From contig JBITNC010000001.1 of NCBI GenBank assembly GCA_050084985.1, positions 191,952,001 through 192,016,000 on the forward strand: DNA of 64,000 bases, read 5' to 3'. Below the pieces are notes generated by a model. The model saw only the letters and a list, made by a program, of their open reading frames with translations, was not told the origin of the DNA and made no database searches. Shown piece after piece: positions 1 through 12,859 of the stretch (the stretch's first letter is position 1; the number at the start of each line of letters is the position of its first letter). A program made the translations under genes and the position numbers. This DNA is from Nageia nagi. Taxonomy: Eukaryota > Pinophyta.

Positions 1-653
1 ATAAAAGGGGGTTTAATCATCAATTTTGCATATCTCATGTGTTCTAGGATTCTCATTTTATACACAAGGTGGTTCATCTTCTAATATTGATTTGAGTTGA
101 TCCAACAAAGTACAAGAGTGATTTCTAGTTTTAATCAACATGGGTGTTGTATCTCCTCATAATGCCATGATTTGTGAAGTTGATCATTAGCATGTATTAG
201 ATGCCAATAATACATGCCAACATGGGATTCTGAACTCATAAGTAATCCTCATCATGTGGGATGTTAGATGTATTAGGAGCCAAATGTACCATGCCCAAGC
301 ACTTGATCTCATAGTACCTCATCATTGGTGTAATTACTAGATGGTGCTCTACCTTAATAGGGGAGTATTAATGATAAGAGGATCATCTAATGTTAATATT
401 ACAATCATCAAGGCTTAATATACAACAACTCATTATTGGAGACTACTATTGCATTTAGAATCATAATGGCCTTGGTAACATCAATATAATATTATTTGCA
501 TAATTGGACAATCAACTATACATAATATGCTAAATAAGGACCAATTATTCCATAATTGGCCAAATAACTATTAAAATAAGAAAAAGTACTCTTAAGCTAA
601 TGTTCCCAATTATTAGTGATGAAATGGGGAAAACACCATAAAAATAGGGATAT
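1..653 (-). repeat. Partial LTR of the outer-element family (cut by window edge)
   Basis: From about base 85 to 653 this aligns by eye with the LTRs at 10,788-12,242 and 33,111-34,179. Shared landmarks are 'ttgatccaac', 'tgctctacctta', 'catcaaggct', 'aattggccaaata' and the end 'gggatattaca'. Read on the minus strand the LTR starts with TGTAATATCCC at 653. No polypurine tract lies directly upstream of that start (plus-strand bases after 653), so this is a 5' LTR or a solo LTR rather than a 3' LTR. The far end is outside the window. Confidence 0.75.
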
Positions 654-3109
654 TACATTCAAGAGATTGATCAAATGTAGTGAGCACAAAGGTGACAAAC
701 AATATTACGAGTAAAAAAAAAAAATCAGTCTTTAATTAGAGTTGAAATTATGAAAAATTATCCTTTTATTCAAGATTTTGAAAGCTCAAAACTAATATTT
801 TAACACCTTACTTCCACTAATTTTCCAACTATAGTAATTCTTTATCCTATTTCAACTTTATATGTTAGCTTTCCAAGGACAATTATTCTTGTCTTGTCAT
901 TCTCAAAGGAAACCTTTTGGTTTAGGATGGGATTTCCTTTTTGTCATATCCTTTTCATAATCCCAATATATCTTGCAATCTTTCCCAAATATCATCATCA
1001 TATTTTTCTATTATCTTATTTGATACAACATTTACATAAGTATTTAAAAATGGATACTATAAAATATTTTGGCCACTAGTAAGTTATCTTAACCATTTTC
1101 TAATAATTATCTTTAACTTTCATTGGTACTAGCTTATAGTATTTATAAGTGACAGGAATAAATTCCCTCACTACTAACCCCAAAAAGGATAAAAACATTA
1201 TGGTATTTTCTCCAATGGGTTATCCAATTAGATTACTAATGATCTTCCTCTTATTTATGTTGCTCACATTAATCACCAATCTTGCTAGACCTCTTATTTT
1301 TTTATTTTTAGAGTTTGAAGTGTGTGATGACATGGCATCAATACTTATACATTAGGTATAGTAAAAACATTACTATACCATATATAATTTCAACTATGAG
1401 TAACCAACATTACAAGAAAATTTATTTCATAATGTACATACCTTCTGTAAATGCTTCAAAACCCCTACGTCTTAACCACTCAAAATACCTATGAATGATT
1501 TCAAGGATCTTGACATGTTTCTATCTAATTTTCCTATGTGAGTTATAAAGAATGAAAAAGAGAGGGTTTAGAGTATATTATTTGATTTTTAATTTTACAA
1601 TAAGCTATCTCAACTTGAAAGTAAATAAAAAATGTTATGGGAGGCTTCAAATCACAAGTCCTTGGGACCTTGTGACCATTCGAGTGAAGTGAAACCCCAA
1701 CTCAACAAGATTGTAATCCAGATTTTTCCTCAATCAAAAGGATACTAGAAATAAATGATATACCTATTATTCAATTATGATACTAAATCATGTACTATAG
1801 AAAAAGCCTAGGTTAGGAAACTTTACAATGATATGTAACAATAATGAAAATATATGATAAAGAATATTCAAGATCTAAGTATGTGTAAAGCTTTTCCTAA
1901 AATGATCAAATCATACAAATGAAAAGGGTTACAATAATAACAAATATGGATCTAAGGCCATAAATACTAATAAAAAAATACCTCAAACCCACCCTAAGGT
2001 TTGGACCTTAAAGGTTAAACCCTAGGTTGAAACCCAAAGTATGAAATCTAGCCTAGTTATTCCTATATACTAAATAAATGATAAATACATAATATTAAGA
2101 AGGATAAAAGTCTTAAATATGGATTTAAATAAGATATAAACCTATAATAATTCATGAAATAAAATATCAATATCATAAGCTCTTCAAATAACCAAAAGAT
2201 ACCTCAATCCATGAAGCATGGAGAAGGAATCTCAAGGCATCAAAATGGAGGCTCAAAGCTTGATGTAAAACCTTAAAGATGATATCACAAACTCAAAATT
2301 ATGTTTAGATAGGTAAAATAATTATAGAGCTCATGAAAATTATTTCTAACCTTGAAAAATAAACTTTAATTTCCTTATAAAGACATCAAATAGGATCGTC
2401 TGGATGATTAGGGGACCTATAGTCCATCATCTGGATGATTAGCCAATCATCTAGATGACTAGAACCAAAGTGTTAGAAATGACTTAAAGGCCAAAATGAT
2501 ATCAATAAAACCTATCAAGAACACTAAATAACACATTAGATAAAAATGATAGTACATACTATAATAAATATCATATATATCAATAAAACACCATCAACAA
2601 GGTAAAATGTAATTTTAGGATGTTTATAGTTGCCCTTTTTTGTGCTAAGCTTTGAAACATGTGAGAAGCTAAGTAAAAAAATATGTTAAATGATAATTGA
2701 TATTAGATAATGATAAATGATATTAAAGCATAAAATGATTAGGATGAGGGCTAGTTTTGATGCATGATAGGTCATATAATATCATTTAAACATTTGACCT
2801 AAGTCTAGTTTTGCTGCATGATAGGCTATATAAGATCAATTCAAACACCATAATAATATAATTAAATCTAGTTTCAGCACTTGATAGGTCATAAAATATG
2901 GATTTGGACCTCATGATAATGACTTGGAATAAAATTTGACAAGTGGATCAAGTAGTATGTAGAATAAGAAAGCAAAAATTTAATCTAATCTAACCTAAGT
3001 GCGATAAGGGAAATGATATCTACTTTGCCCCAATAGTCAAAGAGTAATAGGAAAGTAAATGATTGATAAAATATATCTATAAACTAAGCATATCAAAATA
3101 ATACCATGT
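654..3109. other. No gene recognised; A+T-rich spacer
   Basis: I find no domain in any frame; the two short open frames (894-1079 and 1149-1355) are low-complexity hydrophobic translations without similarity I recognise. The stretch holds two small repeats: three imperfect copies of a 'catctggatgattag' motif at 2,395-2,461, and a roughly 60-bp degenerate tandem repeat listed separately. Confidence 0.6.
2748..2905. repeat. Degenerate ~60-bp tandem repeat, about 2.5 units
   Basis: Units begin 'gctagttttgatgcatgata', 'tctagttttgctgcatgata' and 'tctagtttcagcacttgata', each followed by 'ggtcata' or 'ggctata' and an A+T-rich tail. No function is suggested. Confidence 0.6.
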
Positions 3110-4084
3110 AAAGTTTTTATTACATTAAATGAACTTAGCTTTATACCTCTCTTGTTATGGTATGGGAAGAGTACCTCTAAACTTGGTCAACCTCTCTTAG
3201 TCACTTATGCCAATGTGAACATCAACCAACTCTTCATCAAAAAAGGTTATTTCATCTTTCTTTTGTAAAAGTGAAGTTAACTCCTCTAAGCCAAGAATAT
3301 CATAGTCATCATCTTCTTATTCATCGGATTGTTACACTTGGAACACTATTAAGGTTTACCTCTTTCCCAAAATATCAATATTGACTAAGAACATAATTTA
3401 GATTTCTTCTTTCATTTGATTTGTTAAAATTTTAATCTACCCCCATGTATTCTATATCATCATCAATGGAAAAATAATCAAATTCAAGAAGTATAGTATC
3501 ATTAATATATAAATCATCATCAATGTCATCACAAATATCAATCATAGTGCATTATGAAATAAAAGTTATAGTACCTAAACTTTCATTAGTATTCTTATCA
3601 CTAATCTACCCTTTCTTATCTTTTTGAACTCCTAAAGTTTTAGGAAAATAACACATACCTATTTTGATTTATCTAATCCTCCCCCTTATACTTGCAATTT
3701 TGTATCATGTATTTATGTACAAAAGGATATGGAAAGGAATTACCCATTTCTTGCTTCATCATTTCAATTGTTAGTTGGATAAGATTTGGAGATAGAGATG
3801 TTGTATAGTAGGAACTTCCTAATTAGCATTCATTTTTATGATATGCATGCTCTATAATATGTTTAGTATGGTATGAGTGCTTTGTATTCTTTACTATTTT
3901 AAATGCCCCAAATATTTTATAGAAGATAATGGGTACAAGTATTATATTTTATATGCTCCCATTCCTATCTCTACAATCTAGAACTCTTTATATACCTTTA
4001 CAAATGTTGATTCAACCTCTTTTGGAATGATTTGAAATTTAGGATAACTCAAATCCAATCCATTAATGTTTAAATTTACCAAAT

Positions 4085-4530
4085 TACATAATCATAAGGC
4101 TTTGGATCCCCTATTACTATGTGTATATATCCTTCATATTCATATTTTATATGTCCATGTACTGTAGAAGGTACTACATCCATGTAATGTAACCAAGGTA
4201 TCCCTAGGAGTAAATTAGATGAAACTTTCCACTCATGACATGAAATTTTATTTTAACAATCCTATGACCTTGTGTTACTATGACCAAACTAGGTGGCTTT
4301 TTGGATGAACTATCATAGGATCTTATACAAAAAGTTGGATCTTCTAAAGGAGGGATTTTGACATTATTATCTCAAAGTTGTTGCAATAATTTTTGGTAAC
4401 AAATATTGATAAATGATCTAGGATCTACTATTTCTATTTTTATTTCCCATCCATGTATCATAGGAATGACATAAAGTTCTATACATTCATAAATGAGTTC
4501 CTTTCTAAGTTTTCATATTTGAAAAAGGAA
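4085..4530 (-). pseudogene. Retropepsin domain relic of the Tat-type element
   Basis: The minus strand reads LLGIPWLHYMDVV over about 4,165-4,215, followed by KYEYEGYIHIVIGDP. This matches the C-terminal retropepsin signature LLGRPWLH of plant Ty3/gypsy elements, with R changed to I. Upstream (about 4,415-4,425) the expected active-site triad region reads IVDPRSFINI, where the family has VDxGSS. The second copy at 59.5 kb also has VDP at this site, so the proline is probably ancestral to this subfamily rather than private decay. Stop codons separate the two motifs, so no enzyme can be made. Confidence 0.75.
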
Positions 4531-5660
4531 ATTGCATCAAAATCTTTAATGGATTGATTTTTTTTAGAAAATAATACAATAGAAATATTTATGGGAACTT
4601 TTTCCTTTTTGAACAACTCATATAGGATCTCTCTATGTTTTTCAAGTATACTAATGAGATCATACAAACTAATTTTAGTAGGAGTAGCTTTCAATTGTTC
4701 TATCATGCTATAATCTTTGGGATCAAGTAGGAGACTTACTTGTTTAGTAGTAATTGGATTTGGGATGTAATTTGGAAAACCCCTTCTAATTGTAGTGTAT
4801 ATATCCTTATCTATTGATATAGTATTAACTTCTTGATTTGAATTTGAAGCATTTTATTTGATTTTATATTTCCCTTGTGTAATGAGATCTAATATGGTAG
4901 CCTCAAAAGACTTACATTTATCTGTAGAATATCCTCTTCTTTGATTATATGCATAATAAGCATATGAATAAACAAATGACATACTATCATCCTCATATTT
5001 TTTATCCATTTGCTTCAATAATCCCTTTTTTACAATAACTACAAGATAAGTCTTCACTAAATAGGAAAAGTGAATGCATAGTTTCTTATTATAGAAAATT
5101 TAGTGAGTGCAAGTTTTTCAACTATGTTCACATTCTTCTCTTCCTTTTCAGTATATGGTTTTTTATTATCCTTATTGTATGTAGTAGCTGAATATTTAAG
5201 TGATCCAAGCTCAATAAAAAATTTCTCTTTTGCTAATACACTTTTTATCATTATTTCAAATCCTATCTCAATATAATCTAGAGTATGTTTGTTAGTAACT
5301 AGAATAATGGAATCAATAAAAATACCATAAATTTTAGTCTCATTTAGTTTACTGTGAATGGATTACCATACCTTTTTGACTCTTGGAATGTATTTCTCTA
5401 GGTTTTCATTGGAACCTTGGTGTAAGGCACATAACTCTTTAACAATACTTTGCTCCTTGATATTATGTTTGTATTGATTCATGAATGTCTTTACCTATGA
5501 TTTGAGTGAATCTATCATTCCCTCTAGAAAATTATTGAACCATTGACTAGCATCAACTTTAAAACTCCTTGGGAAGAATTTGGCCATGAATTTCTCCTCA
5601 CAGCCCAATTTAAACAAGCACTCCTCCTAAAATCTTATAAGATGTTATTTTTGATCCTTA
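4479..5660 (-). pseudogene. Gag relic with zinc-knuckle-like CxxH region (Tat-type)
   Basis: Minus-strand fragments, in order: a retrotrans_gag-like part at about 5,350-5,640 (ALHQGSNENLEKYIP, the family's L-Q-x-x-E-S-L-x-x-Y motif); a Lys-rich linker at 5,057-5,251; then 4,854-5,057 with YAYYAYNQRRGYSTDKCKSF. The last corresponds to the CAYHQRRGHSTDKC zinc motif of Tat Gag, with the first Cys and the His both mutated to Tyr. The segment TPTKISLYDLIS at 4,640-4,690 is the conserved linker just before protease in these elements. Frames are interrupted several times. Gag would form the intracellular particle that packages element RNA. Confidence 0.75.
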
Positions 5661-5715
5661 TCACCACTAAACATCTCAAACTTGGGGGCCTTAAGGTTGG
5701 GTGGTAGGGGTAAAT

Positions 5716-6579
5716 TATGGATATCTATTGATAAGGGTGTGGTGAAGATACAATCAAAGTATTCTTTCTTTTATTGAGATATTTGATCATTATCAATTTT
5801 TAACACTCTTATAGGTAGGGTAACATCAAATACAGGTTGGGTATTACTAGTAGAAGCTTATTGCATAATTACACATTTTACAACATTTGTGACAAGTTAT
5901 ACCATAACTTAAAAAAATTGCATAAACTGATTATCATTCATCTTGATGATGTAGATACTCTAAACATAGGTAAAGAACAATATCGAGGCAATTGGATCCA
6001 TTATAAAAATATGCTAGATCTCATCTAAGAGGGCAAAAACTATTTGAAACAATGAGTTCACGAATATGTAGATGAAAAATATGCAAGTAAATAAACAAAG
6101 CACTATTTCTCTATAATGTAATTATTAAAGCATATATGGTAAAATCATAGATATCTACCAACAAGGATGTGGTGAAGACATAATTAAAGTCTTCTTTCTT
6201 TTACTAAGATATTTGATCATTTTCATTTTTTAACTCTCTTATAGCTTAGGCAATGTCAACTACAGGCTAGGTATTACTGCTAGAAGCTTATGGAGTAATA
6301 CACCTTTTATAGCATTAATGATAACTTATGCTATAACTTGGTAAAATTGCATGAATTGATTATCATTCAAATTGATAGTATTGATTCTCTACAAATAGGT
6401 AAAGCATGACATTAGTGTAATTGGATTCATTATAGAAATATGATAGATCTCATCCAGGAGGGTAAATATTATTCAAAATAATGGGTTCAACAATATGTAG
6501 ATAAAAAATAATGTGCAAGTAACCAAACAAAGTGCTATTTCTCTACAATGCAATTATTGAAGCATATATGATGAGTATT
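5716..6579. repeat. 432-bp tandem duplication inside the Tat relic
   Basis: Units 5,716-6,147 and 6,148-6,579 align end to end. Each begins 'at[ga]gatatcta' and contains 'tttgatcatt', 'gcatgaattgattatcatt' or a close variant, and 'tatgtagat[ga]aaaaa', and each ends 'aagcatatatg'. By eye they are about 80% identical. The unit spans the junction between the LTR end (TGTAGAT...) and the gag leader, so the primer-binding region is duplicated. Confidence 0.8.
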
Positions 6580-7060
6580 CATAAATAATAAAGTTCCACC
6601 TTTTATTAGATCAACATTACTAAGTTGAAAATGAATATCTTTGCTCAATTCAGGATCACTCAGATCTTAGAACCATGGTGTGGGAACTCTTATCCTAACA
6701 TTTTTATGGTGTCAATGTCATGAAATATATTGAAATTGAAATATGCAAAGTGTAATGAATAATGGATAATAGAACCTTAGATAGGTGGTGTTACAAAATA
6801 CCTTTATTATTTATATGATATTATGTGCATGTATCAACCTATATGATATCTTATTATTCAATAGGGAATGATTTTCTCTAGATATTCTTTTATAGCAATG
6901 TCTTGATCCTCTTCTTTTCTTGGGATCATCACACATTACATAGCTTATGATGACTATATTGTTATTTGACACCACTTACATCATTTGGTGTCCCTTTTGC
7001 ATCAATTACATTAACTTGGGTATTTTTTAACCCGTTTTTACAATAAATATCCATTGATAG

Positions 7061-8085
7061 GCATCTACACCTAGGATAAAGAACATAGAAGTACTAAAAT
7101 AGAAAGATAATAAGTGAACTACATTCTCAACATTTTGGTAAAAGTGACAAAGGAAAGAAGAATAAAAACCAACTTTTATGAAGGAAATTTAGGATCAATC
7201 ACAAAAAAACCATATATCCTTGGATAATAGTTTCATATAGTTAATTAGAAGGGTACATTCATGAATAAGCTAAAATAAGAAAATAAGTTAATTAGGTATA
7301 TTGTAGAATAATCTTACAAATAAAGTATGGAACCCCACCTTGTAGCAATTTCACACAACTTGCATATGAAATATACTAATTTTGAAAGATGAATGAAAAT
7401 TGATTTTAAATAATACATAAATATATATTTAAATAAATGCTATCATCAATAAAAAATATATAGAGAACAACATCACATAAAAAGTAATATTCATTTAGCC
7501 ACACTTAAATAGATTAATCCAAAATATAATTTTTGTATTAATTGTAAAAGATATTTTACCAAAAATACTACTTTTTCTCAAAATTATTCCATTGATGATT
7601 GTTGTGTTCTTCCAAATAAATAATATTTCATACTTAAACATATAAAAATAGGTGTTAGTTACATTTTATTGATAAAAAATATAGTTATTACCAAAAAAAA
7701 ATTGATTATTTATCTTATTATCAAATTAAAAGACATAATATATATCTCATGAAAAGCTCTTCAATTGCTTGAATTTAACATTAAGATCACCTCTTAAAAA
7801 GATCCTTATTGTCAATACAAAATTTATATTTTGAAATTTATCTCCATATTTTTCTAGAGTGTCATTAATTTCTTTGGTTAACTCTCTGATTTTGAACTTC
7901 CATATTGTAAATTAGTTATATGAAGAAAATTACAATTTATCTCTAAGCATGTTGACAAATTATATCATTAAATAATTTTCTTCACCTTAAATGTAATTAT
8001 TTCTTTTATTTGAAATGTTTTGTTTGGAAATAAAACATTTAAATATGACTTATTTAAAGTATTTCTTATCTTTTGAGATAAATGG
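7061..8085. other. No gene recognised; A+T-rich spacer
   Basis: No coding frame, repeat or element end could be supported here. The Tat LTR similarity fades at about 7,060. Confidence 0.55.
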
Positions 8086-9515
8086 TGGAAGGCATGTTTT
8101 TGAGTCTAGGGTTTTGGTTTCCCCATCACACCATGTTTTCTCTTATAGACATTTTGTGAGATTTTAATTTGATTTGACATCATATTTGTGTTCACCTTGG
8201 GTGGTTCCCCTACCCTTTATTATGGTTTCCACTCTTACCAACTCTTCACTTGAGGGTGAAGCAATTGGAGGGACCAATGGCACCAAGGAAGCATCCCCAC
8301 AAGTTTTTGTCAAAAGTGGAACATGAGGTAAAGAATATGTTCCTTAATCTTTTATTCATGTAGAAGATTCTAGTGCTACTGTTCAATAGTTTGAATCACA
8401 TACCCTTATGATATATTTTCTGGGTAGGATCCCCAATGAATCCCTATTGCATTCTTAGGTTAACCAAGTTTGGACCCCTTATGATATTAAGGTAGAAAAT
8501 GTCTATAACCTCACAAAGGGTTACTTTATATTTCATTTTTTTGACTCTATACATGCTCAAAAAGTGTTGACCAAAGGACTATGGATAGTTTGAAATTACT
8601 TGTTAATCCTACAAACTTAATATAGAGAATTTATAATTGATAGTGAGGCTTCCATTCAAGTCCTAGCATGGTTGAGTTTCCTGGGTTACCTATTCCATTT
8701 TGGAAATATTTTTGTACCCTAGCTAAAACTTTAGGGTCTTTTACTTATTTTGAACTAGAAAGGTTCTTCTTAGCTTGACCCTCTCAGTGAGTTCATGTGA
8801 AATTTGACCTCACTTAGGATCTCCAAGAGTTTATTGATATGTATATTAGAGAATATATTATTCATCAAAGGGTGGTCTATATCAACCTATTGAACACTTG
8901 TTATTATTGTCAATCCTCTATTCACAAGATTCAAGACTACCCACTTATGGTGGGAAGATTCAAATAATGGACCCCATCTACATCCCTAATACTTATAGCC
9001 TCAATTTGTCCTACTAGAGGTGGAAATGATGAATGGAAAGTAGTTTCCAATTATTTAAATCATCCACCATAAGTTCAAGATCTAGCTATTTCTCCCTAAT
9101 AACCTATTCTAGTGGAAGAACCATTGACAACCCCTATAGTTGTGGCAAATATAAGTGTCTCTCAACCCCTTGGTTATCCAGTAGGCAAAGGTAGATATTC
9201 TAGTTCTAGTGATGTATGAACCCTTTGGTTCCTTTATTTGGTTGGGGACTTCATTTTCCTCTATTATCTTGGATCCTGCTCTAGCTCAAGGAATAGAGAT
9301 TTAGCATCTGCAAAACTTACTTGATTAATAGGGGAATGCACCCTACTCCATCAGCCAGGTTCCTTTGAAATGAATTCCTAACCTAAAATTAGTTTAAAGG
9401 GGATACTTTGTGGTTTATTTGTTGTGCTCTCTCATGGGGTGTGCTTAATTCCACCCACCCCTTTTTTGTATTAAAGAGATTTTATATTAATTGAAAGGTT
9501 TTTTACATTAAAAAA
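8086..9515 (+). pseudogene. DUF4283 / zinc-knuckle protein relic, probably LINE ORF1
   Basis: Read on the plus strand with frameshifts and stops, about 8,410-8,700 gives GRIPNESLL, then HAQKVLTKGLWIV, then a stretch resembling the DUF4283 core (x-A-W-L-x-F-x-G-L-P-x-x-F-W). At 8,800-8,960 it reads DLQEFIDMYIREYI and CYYCQSSIHKIQDYPL, a CCHC-like knuckle whose last Cys is now Tyr. DUF4283 plus CCHC is the nucleic-acid-binding ORF1 of plant L1-type LINEs and some host-domesticated relatives. A run of eight A's at 9,511-9,518, after an A+T-rich tail, may be the remnant of the LINE poly(A) end. No endonuclease or RT is seen, so it is internally deleted. Confidence 0.55.
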
Positions 9516-9518
9516 AAT

Positions 9519-10787
9519 GGTAGGAAACATCAAATAATTTTTTATATTTGTTGGCCATCATGTGAAATAATTTAAATGAAATATACATCTATCATAAAAT
9601 TTGCTAATAACTATTTTATTTTTCTAGTTTTTTATATCTTTCTTTAAATAATATATATCATATACTTGTGAGTCTCAAGCTTCTTACAACTTGATTACAT
9701 ATTTATTTTTCTTCTTTATCTCTTTTCTTTTTTTTACATTTTGAGTAGAAAAATAAAAGAAACATACAATTCTTTAAAAGAATTCAAATTTTTAGAAATA
9801 AACCTGTTTAGAAGTTCACCCCTTGAGCTATGCATATTTTGAGTTGTTATGATCCATACCTTAAGAAACTATTTGTTCAAATTCCTTGAATTTATATTTA
9901 TAGTGTTTCAAATTTTCCTTTAGATCAAAGGATTACTTATAGTACGTAGTGTATTCCCCTTTGATCGCTTTGACTTTTCTCATGTCTAGCATCTCACCTC
10001 CTTCTATACATATCTTACTAATATGAATTGTATGACTATGGATCATAAAATCTTCTTTTACCATTAGATGATTCACATGGAAGGAGATTACATGGACCAA
10101 AAGTGTTTGAAAAAATGAATCTAGATGAATTAAAGTTGTTATTTTATGATGATAATTTTTTGTATTGGATAGATTCAAATCACTTTCCTTTGTTAATAAT
10201 TATCCAAGCACTTGTAAAAAAGAATTTATATTATTTTTAAATTTCCCATTTGTTGTATTTAAATGCTTAGGAGGAGTCATTGATGTATTTTGAGGAAGTA
10301 ATTCATCTTTTCTTTTTCTATTAAGCTAAGTATAGTATGGGTGGTCATCACCTAATTATAGACTAGATGAAGGAGGAGGAATTCTCCCTAACTTTAATTG
10401 AGGGAACTTAGATATAATTTGAACTTATATTTTGGTGAAAACCATTAACTTAACCATTTTCTCACCTTTTCCATGTACCTTTTTACCTTATTTAGTATCC
10501 TAAATTATTAACATTTTTTTCTTAAATCTCCTTGAAGGTTCAATTTTATTTCCTTTTTCTCATATTGCTTTAATAAAAGTGATATGTTTATGACCTTCTA
10601 CATCAGTTTTTGATGTCATATATATTTTCTTTATGATCTTATTAGATATTTTATTCTTCATTATTTTAATAATTATATTTTAGATAACAAGTTATACTAT
10701 TATATTAAGAGAGAATTATTCATCTATTGATTGGATTTCTATATGAACATTCTAATCTTCATTGCATTATCTTATGAGATGCCAACG
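9519..10787. other. No gene recognised; A+T-rich spacer
   Basis: No recognisable protein similarity in either strand. The 81-codon minus-strand frame at 9,933-10,178 has no family features. The stretch ends at the outer-element LTR. Confidence 0.55.
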
Positions 10788-12242
10788 TATGATGATCCTA
10801 AGATGGGCTCAATGGGATTTCACCCAAATCCCTCAAGTATAGAATCAATTCAATGACAAAAACCATGTAATGTTCCCTAGGAGAGGGATGTTGTCCTTCA
10901 AAGCTCCAAATCTCACCAATTATGTTCACAATTATGCAATAATCCCAATGTCTAACTCTATATGTTAATTAGCCATACAAAATCCTCTACATCTAGCAAT
11001 ATTAATAATATCTCAAGAAATAGCATGTAAATATCCAACACAACAATTGTATTAGTCAAATATCATGTAAATAGACCAATCATGCACTAAATATCCAACA
11101 TTTAAGTATACAAAGAGATATAATAAGGAAATATAAAAATAATATAATTTTATTTGAATGTGGAATGGGATGAATTTCAAATAAAATAATGTTGTTATGA
11201 AAACTAATCTACCAAAGCCTCCTCCTCTAGCAATTATGGTGGGATCTTAGATACCCACTAGTGGTATTCTTATAATCATAGGTAATGCTAATACCCTTCA
11301 TATTACTAGATATAAACTTTGGTTGCACCAAACCCTAAGTATGTGCATACATAAGTCTTATGCTACATCTCGCTACAGATACCTCACTTTGAACAAGTGG
11401 AGTTTTGGAAGAGCATAGTTCCAACCAAGAAGGAGAAATAATAATAATCATAGAATGCTTTTGGTCTTCCAAGAATCCTTCTTAAATAGGAGAGGTAGCT
11501 TATCTTCTAATCATGCATTGGGATTGATCCAACGATGTACAAGGGTGATCTATATATCCAATTCCCAAGATGATACAACTTAATATGAGTGTTATCACAA
11601 CCAAGGACCTAAAATGCCAATATTAGATAAGTGGGGACTTTCATGTGCCTTGGTGTCAATGCCACAAGCTAACAAGCCTCCAATATGAGATGTGGATATC
11701 TTAGGATGCCAAAATGTTCAATGTAGGGTTAAATCCTCCTTAGAATCCCAACATCTAAATATGGGTATCTTCTAATACCTTATGGTGTCAAATATCTCTC
11801 TAAGTATGCCACATCCAAGCCAGATTATCTTCTTTGTATCTTGATATAGGTGTAATCACCTAGGTGCATGCTCTACCTTAAAAGGAGAGCAATTAATACA
11901 ATAGAGACCTATTAATACCAATTTACATTCATCAAGGTTCTAATTATGCAACATCCCAAATTAGGTGATGAATATTGTATTTACAATTAAAAATTAGCCT
12001 TGGTATTTAAATCACATAATTATTGGTATAAATAAATATAAAATAATACCTAACAATTAAAAATAGGCCCTAACATTCCATAATTGGAGTAATTAATTAA
12101 TATCCAAGTGGAACTTACAATAATTGGACTAAATATCCATTAAATTACTAAAATTCAATAAAAATACTCCTAAATTAATATTCCCATTTATCATAGGTGA
12201 AATATAGAAAATAATTTTTCCTAAATTAATGAGGATATTACA
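10788..12242 (-). repeat. 3' LTR of the outer element (1,455 bp)
   Basis: On the minus strand it runs from TGTAATATCC (at 12,242) to ATCATCATA (at 10,788; canonical CA decayed to TA). A TATA-like CTATTTAAG lies on the minus strand near 11,490, where the inverted copy at 35.86 kb has TATATAA. Relative to the 5' LTR it contains an extra roughly 400 bp (about 11,255-11,660) that includes this TATA region. Confidence 0.8.
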
Positions 12243-12859
12243 ATTTTTCCTCTCCCAAATTGCTTATCCCCAAGAAATTCGGAACATATTCAGTTGCAAC
12301 AGAGTATTCTTGATCCTTCTCTTCATCTTTCTGATAGTTGATCTTTGTGGTGAAGCTAGAATAAAAAAAGTTTGACTTATCTTCATCCTCTTTCCATGGA
12401 ACATATTTTGAGTCTATAGACTCTGGTTCCTTGGGTAGTCCATCAACACTTTTATTTCTTCTAATAGTTTACCATACTATATTTTCCTTTTAGGGTTCCT
12501 TGGTGCTTTGATGTGATGACCATTCTTCTTTATTTCCCTTTGATGTGTACTTTTATTGATCGTTATTCCTTGTGAAGACTTATTTTTGTTTGAAATAATT
12601 ATTAATAAGATTCTTCAAGGTCTTGATGTGACATGGTCCAAATATATCTAGCATTTTTACCTATGGAAAATTTGTAGGAAAAGATATGATAGGATCTCTT
12701 AGTGATTCCTTTTTTTATCTTGTAGTACTACCTATTTTTTGATTTTAAGTCTCCCAAGTGTCTATCCACTTATCCACTTTCATAATTAGGTAAATCAAAA
12801 AGTACTCTAAAATATCATTTTATTTTTTCTTATTTTGTTTCCTTGCATCCCAATAAGTA
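12238..12859 (-). pseudogene. C-terminal part of the outer element's single ORF
   Basis: A clean minus-strand frame from 12,468 to the stop at 12,238-12,240 encodes an acidic/polar tail (DGLPKEPESIDSKYVPWKED, then EEKDQEYSVATEYVPNFLG, then NLGEEKL-stop). The frame reads through the polypurine tract and stops within the first bases of the LTR. Upstream it continues as KGNKEEWSSHQSTKEP with two stops (TGG TAA and CCC TAA contexts). I recognise no protease, RT or integrase motif. This would be the end of the protein that begins near 31.49 kb; the chromovirus inserted at 12,859/12,860 separates the halves. Function is unknown and Gag-like only by position. Confidence 0.55.
12244..12256 (-). other. 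Polypurine tract of the outer element
   Basis: The minus strand reads GGGAGAGGAAAAA directly before the LTR start TTGTAATATCC. This is the plus-strand DNA primer site, and its position shows the adjacent LTR is the 3' one. Confidence 0.75.

Larger units (their letters stand above)
3110..7060 (-). mobile_element. Truncated Tat-type Ty3/gypsy retrotransposon relic
   Basis: The segment is collinear with 58,165-61,740 of the complete element further right, so it carries, in minus-strand order, part of the 5' LTR (about 6,560-7,060), the leader, gag and protease. RT, RNase H, integrase and the 3' LTR are absent; homology stops near 3,110. LTR similarity is seen in 'ataggtggtgttacaaaata' (from 6,781) and 'cttgggtatttttaac'-like sequence near 7,015. 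All frames are broken by stops. It is longer than the matching part of the other copy mainly because of a 432-bp tandem duplication (5,716-6,579). Confidence 0.8.
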
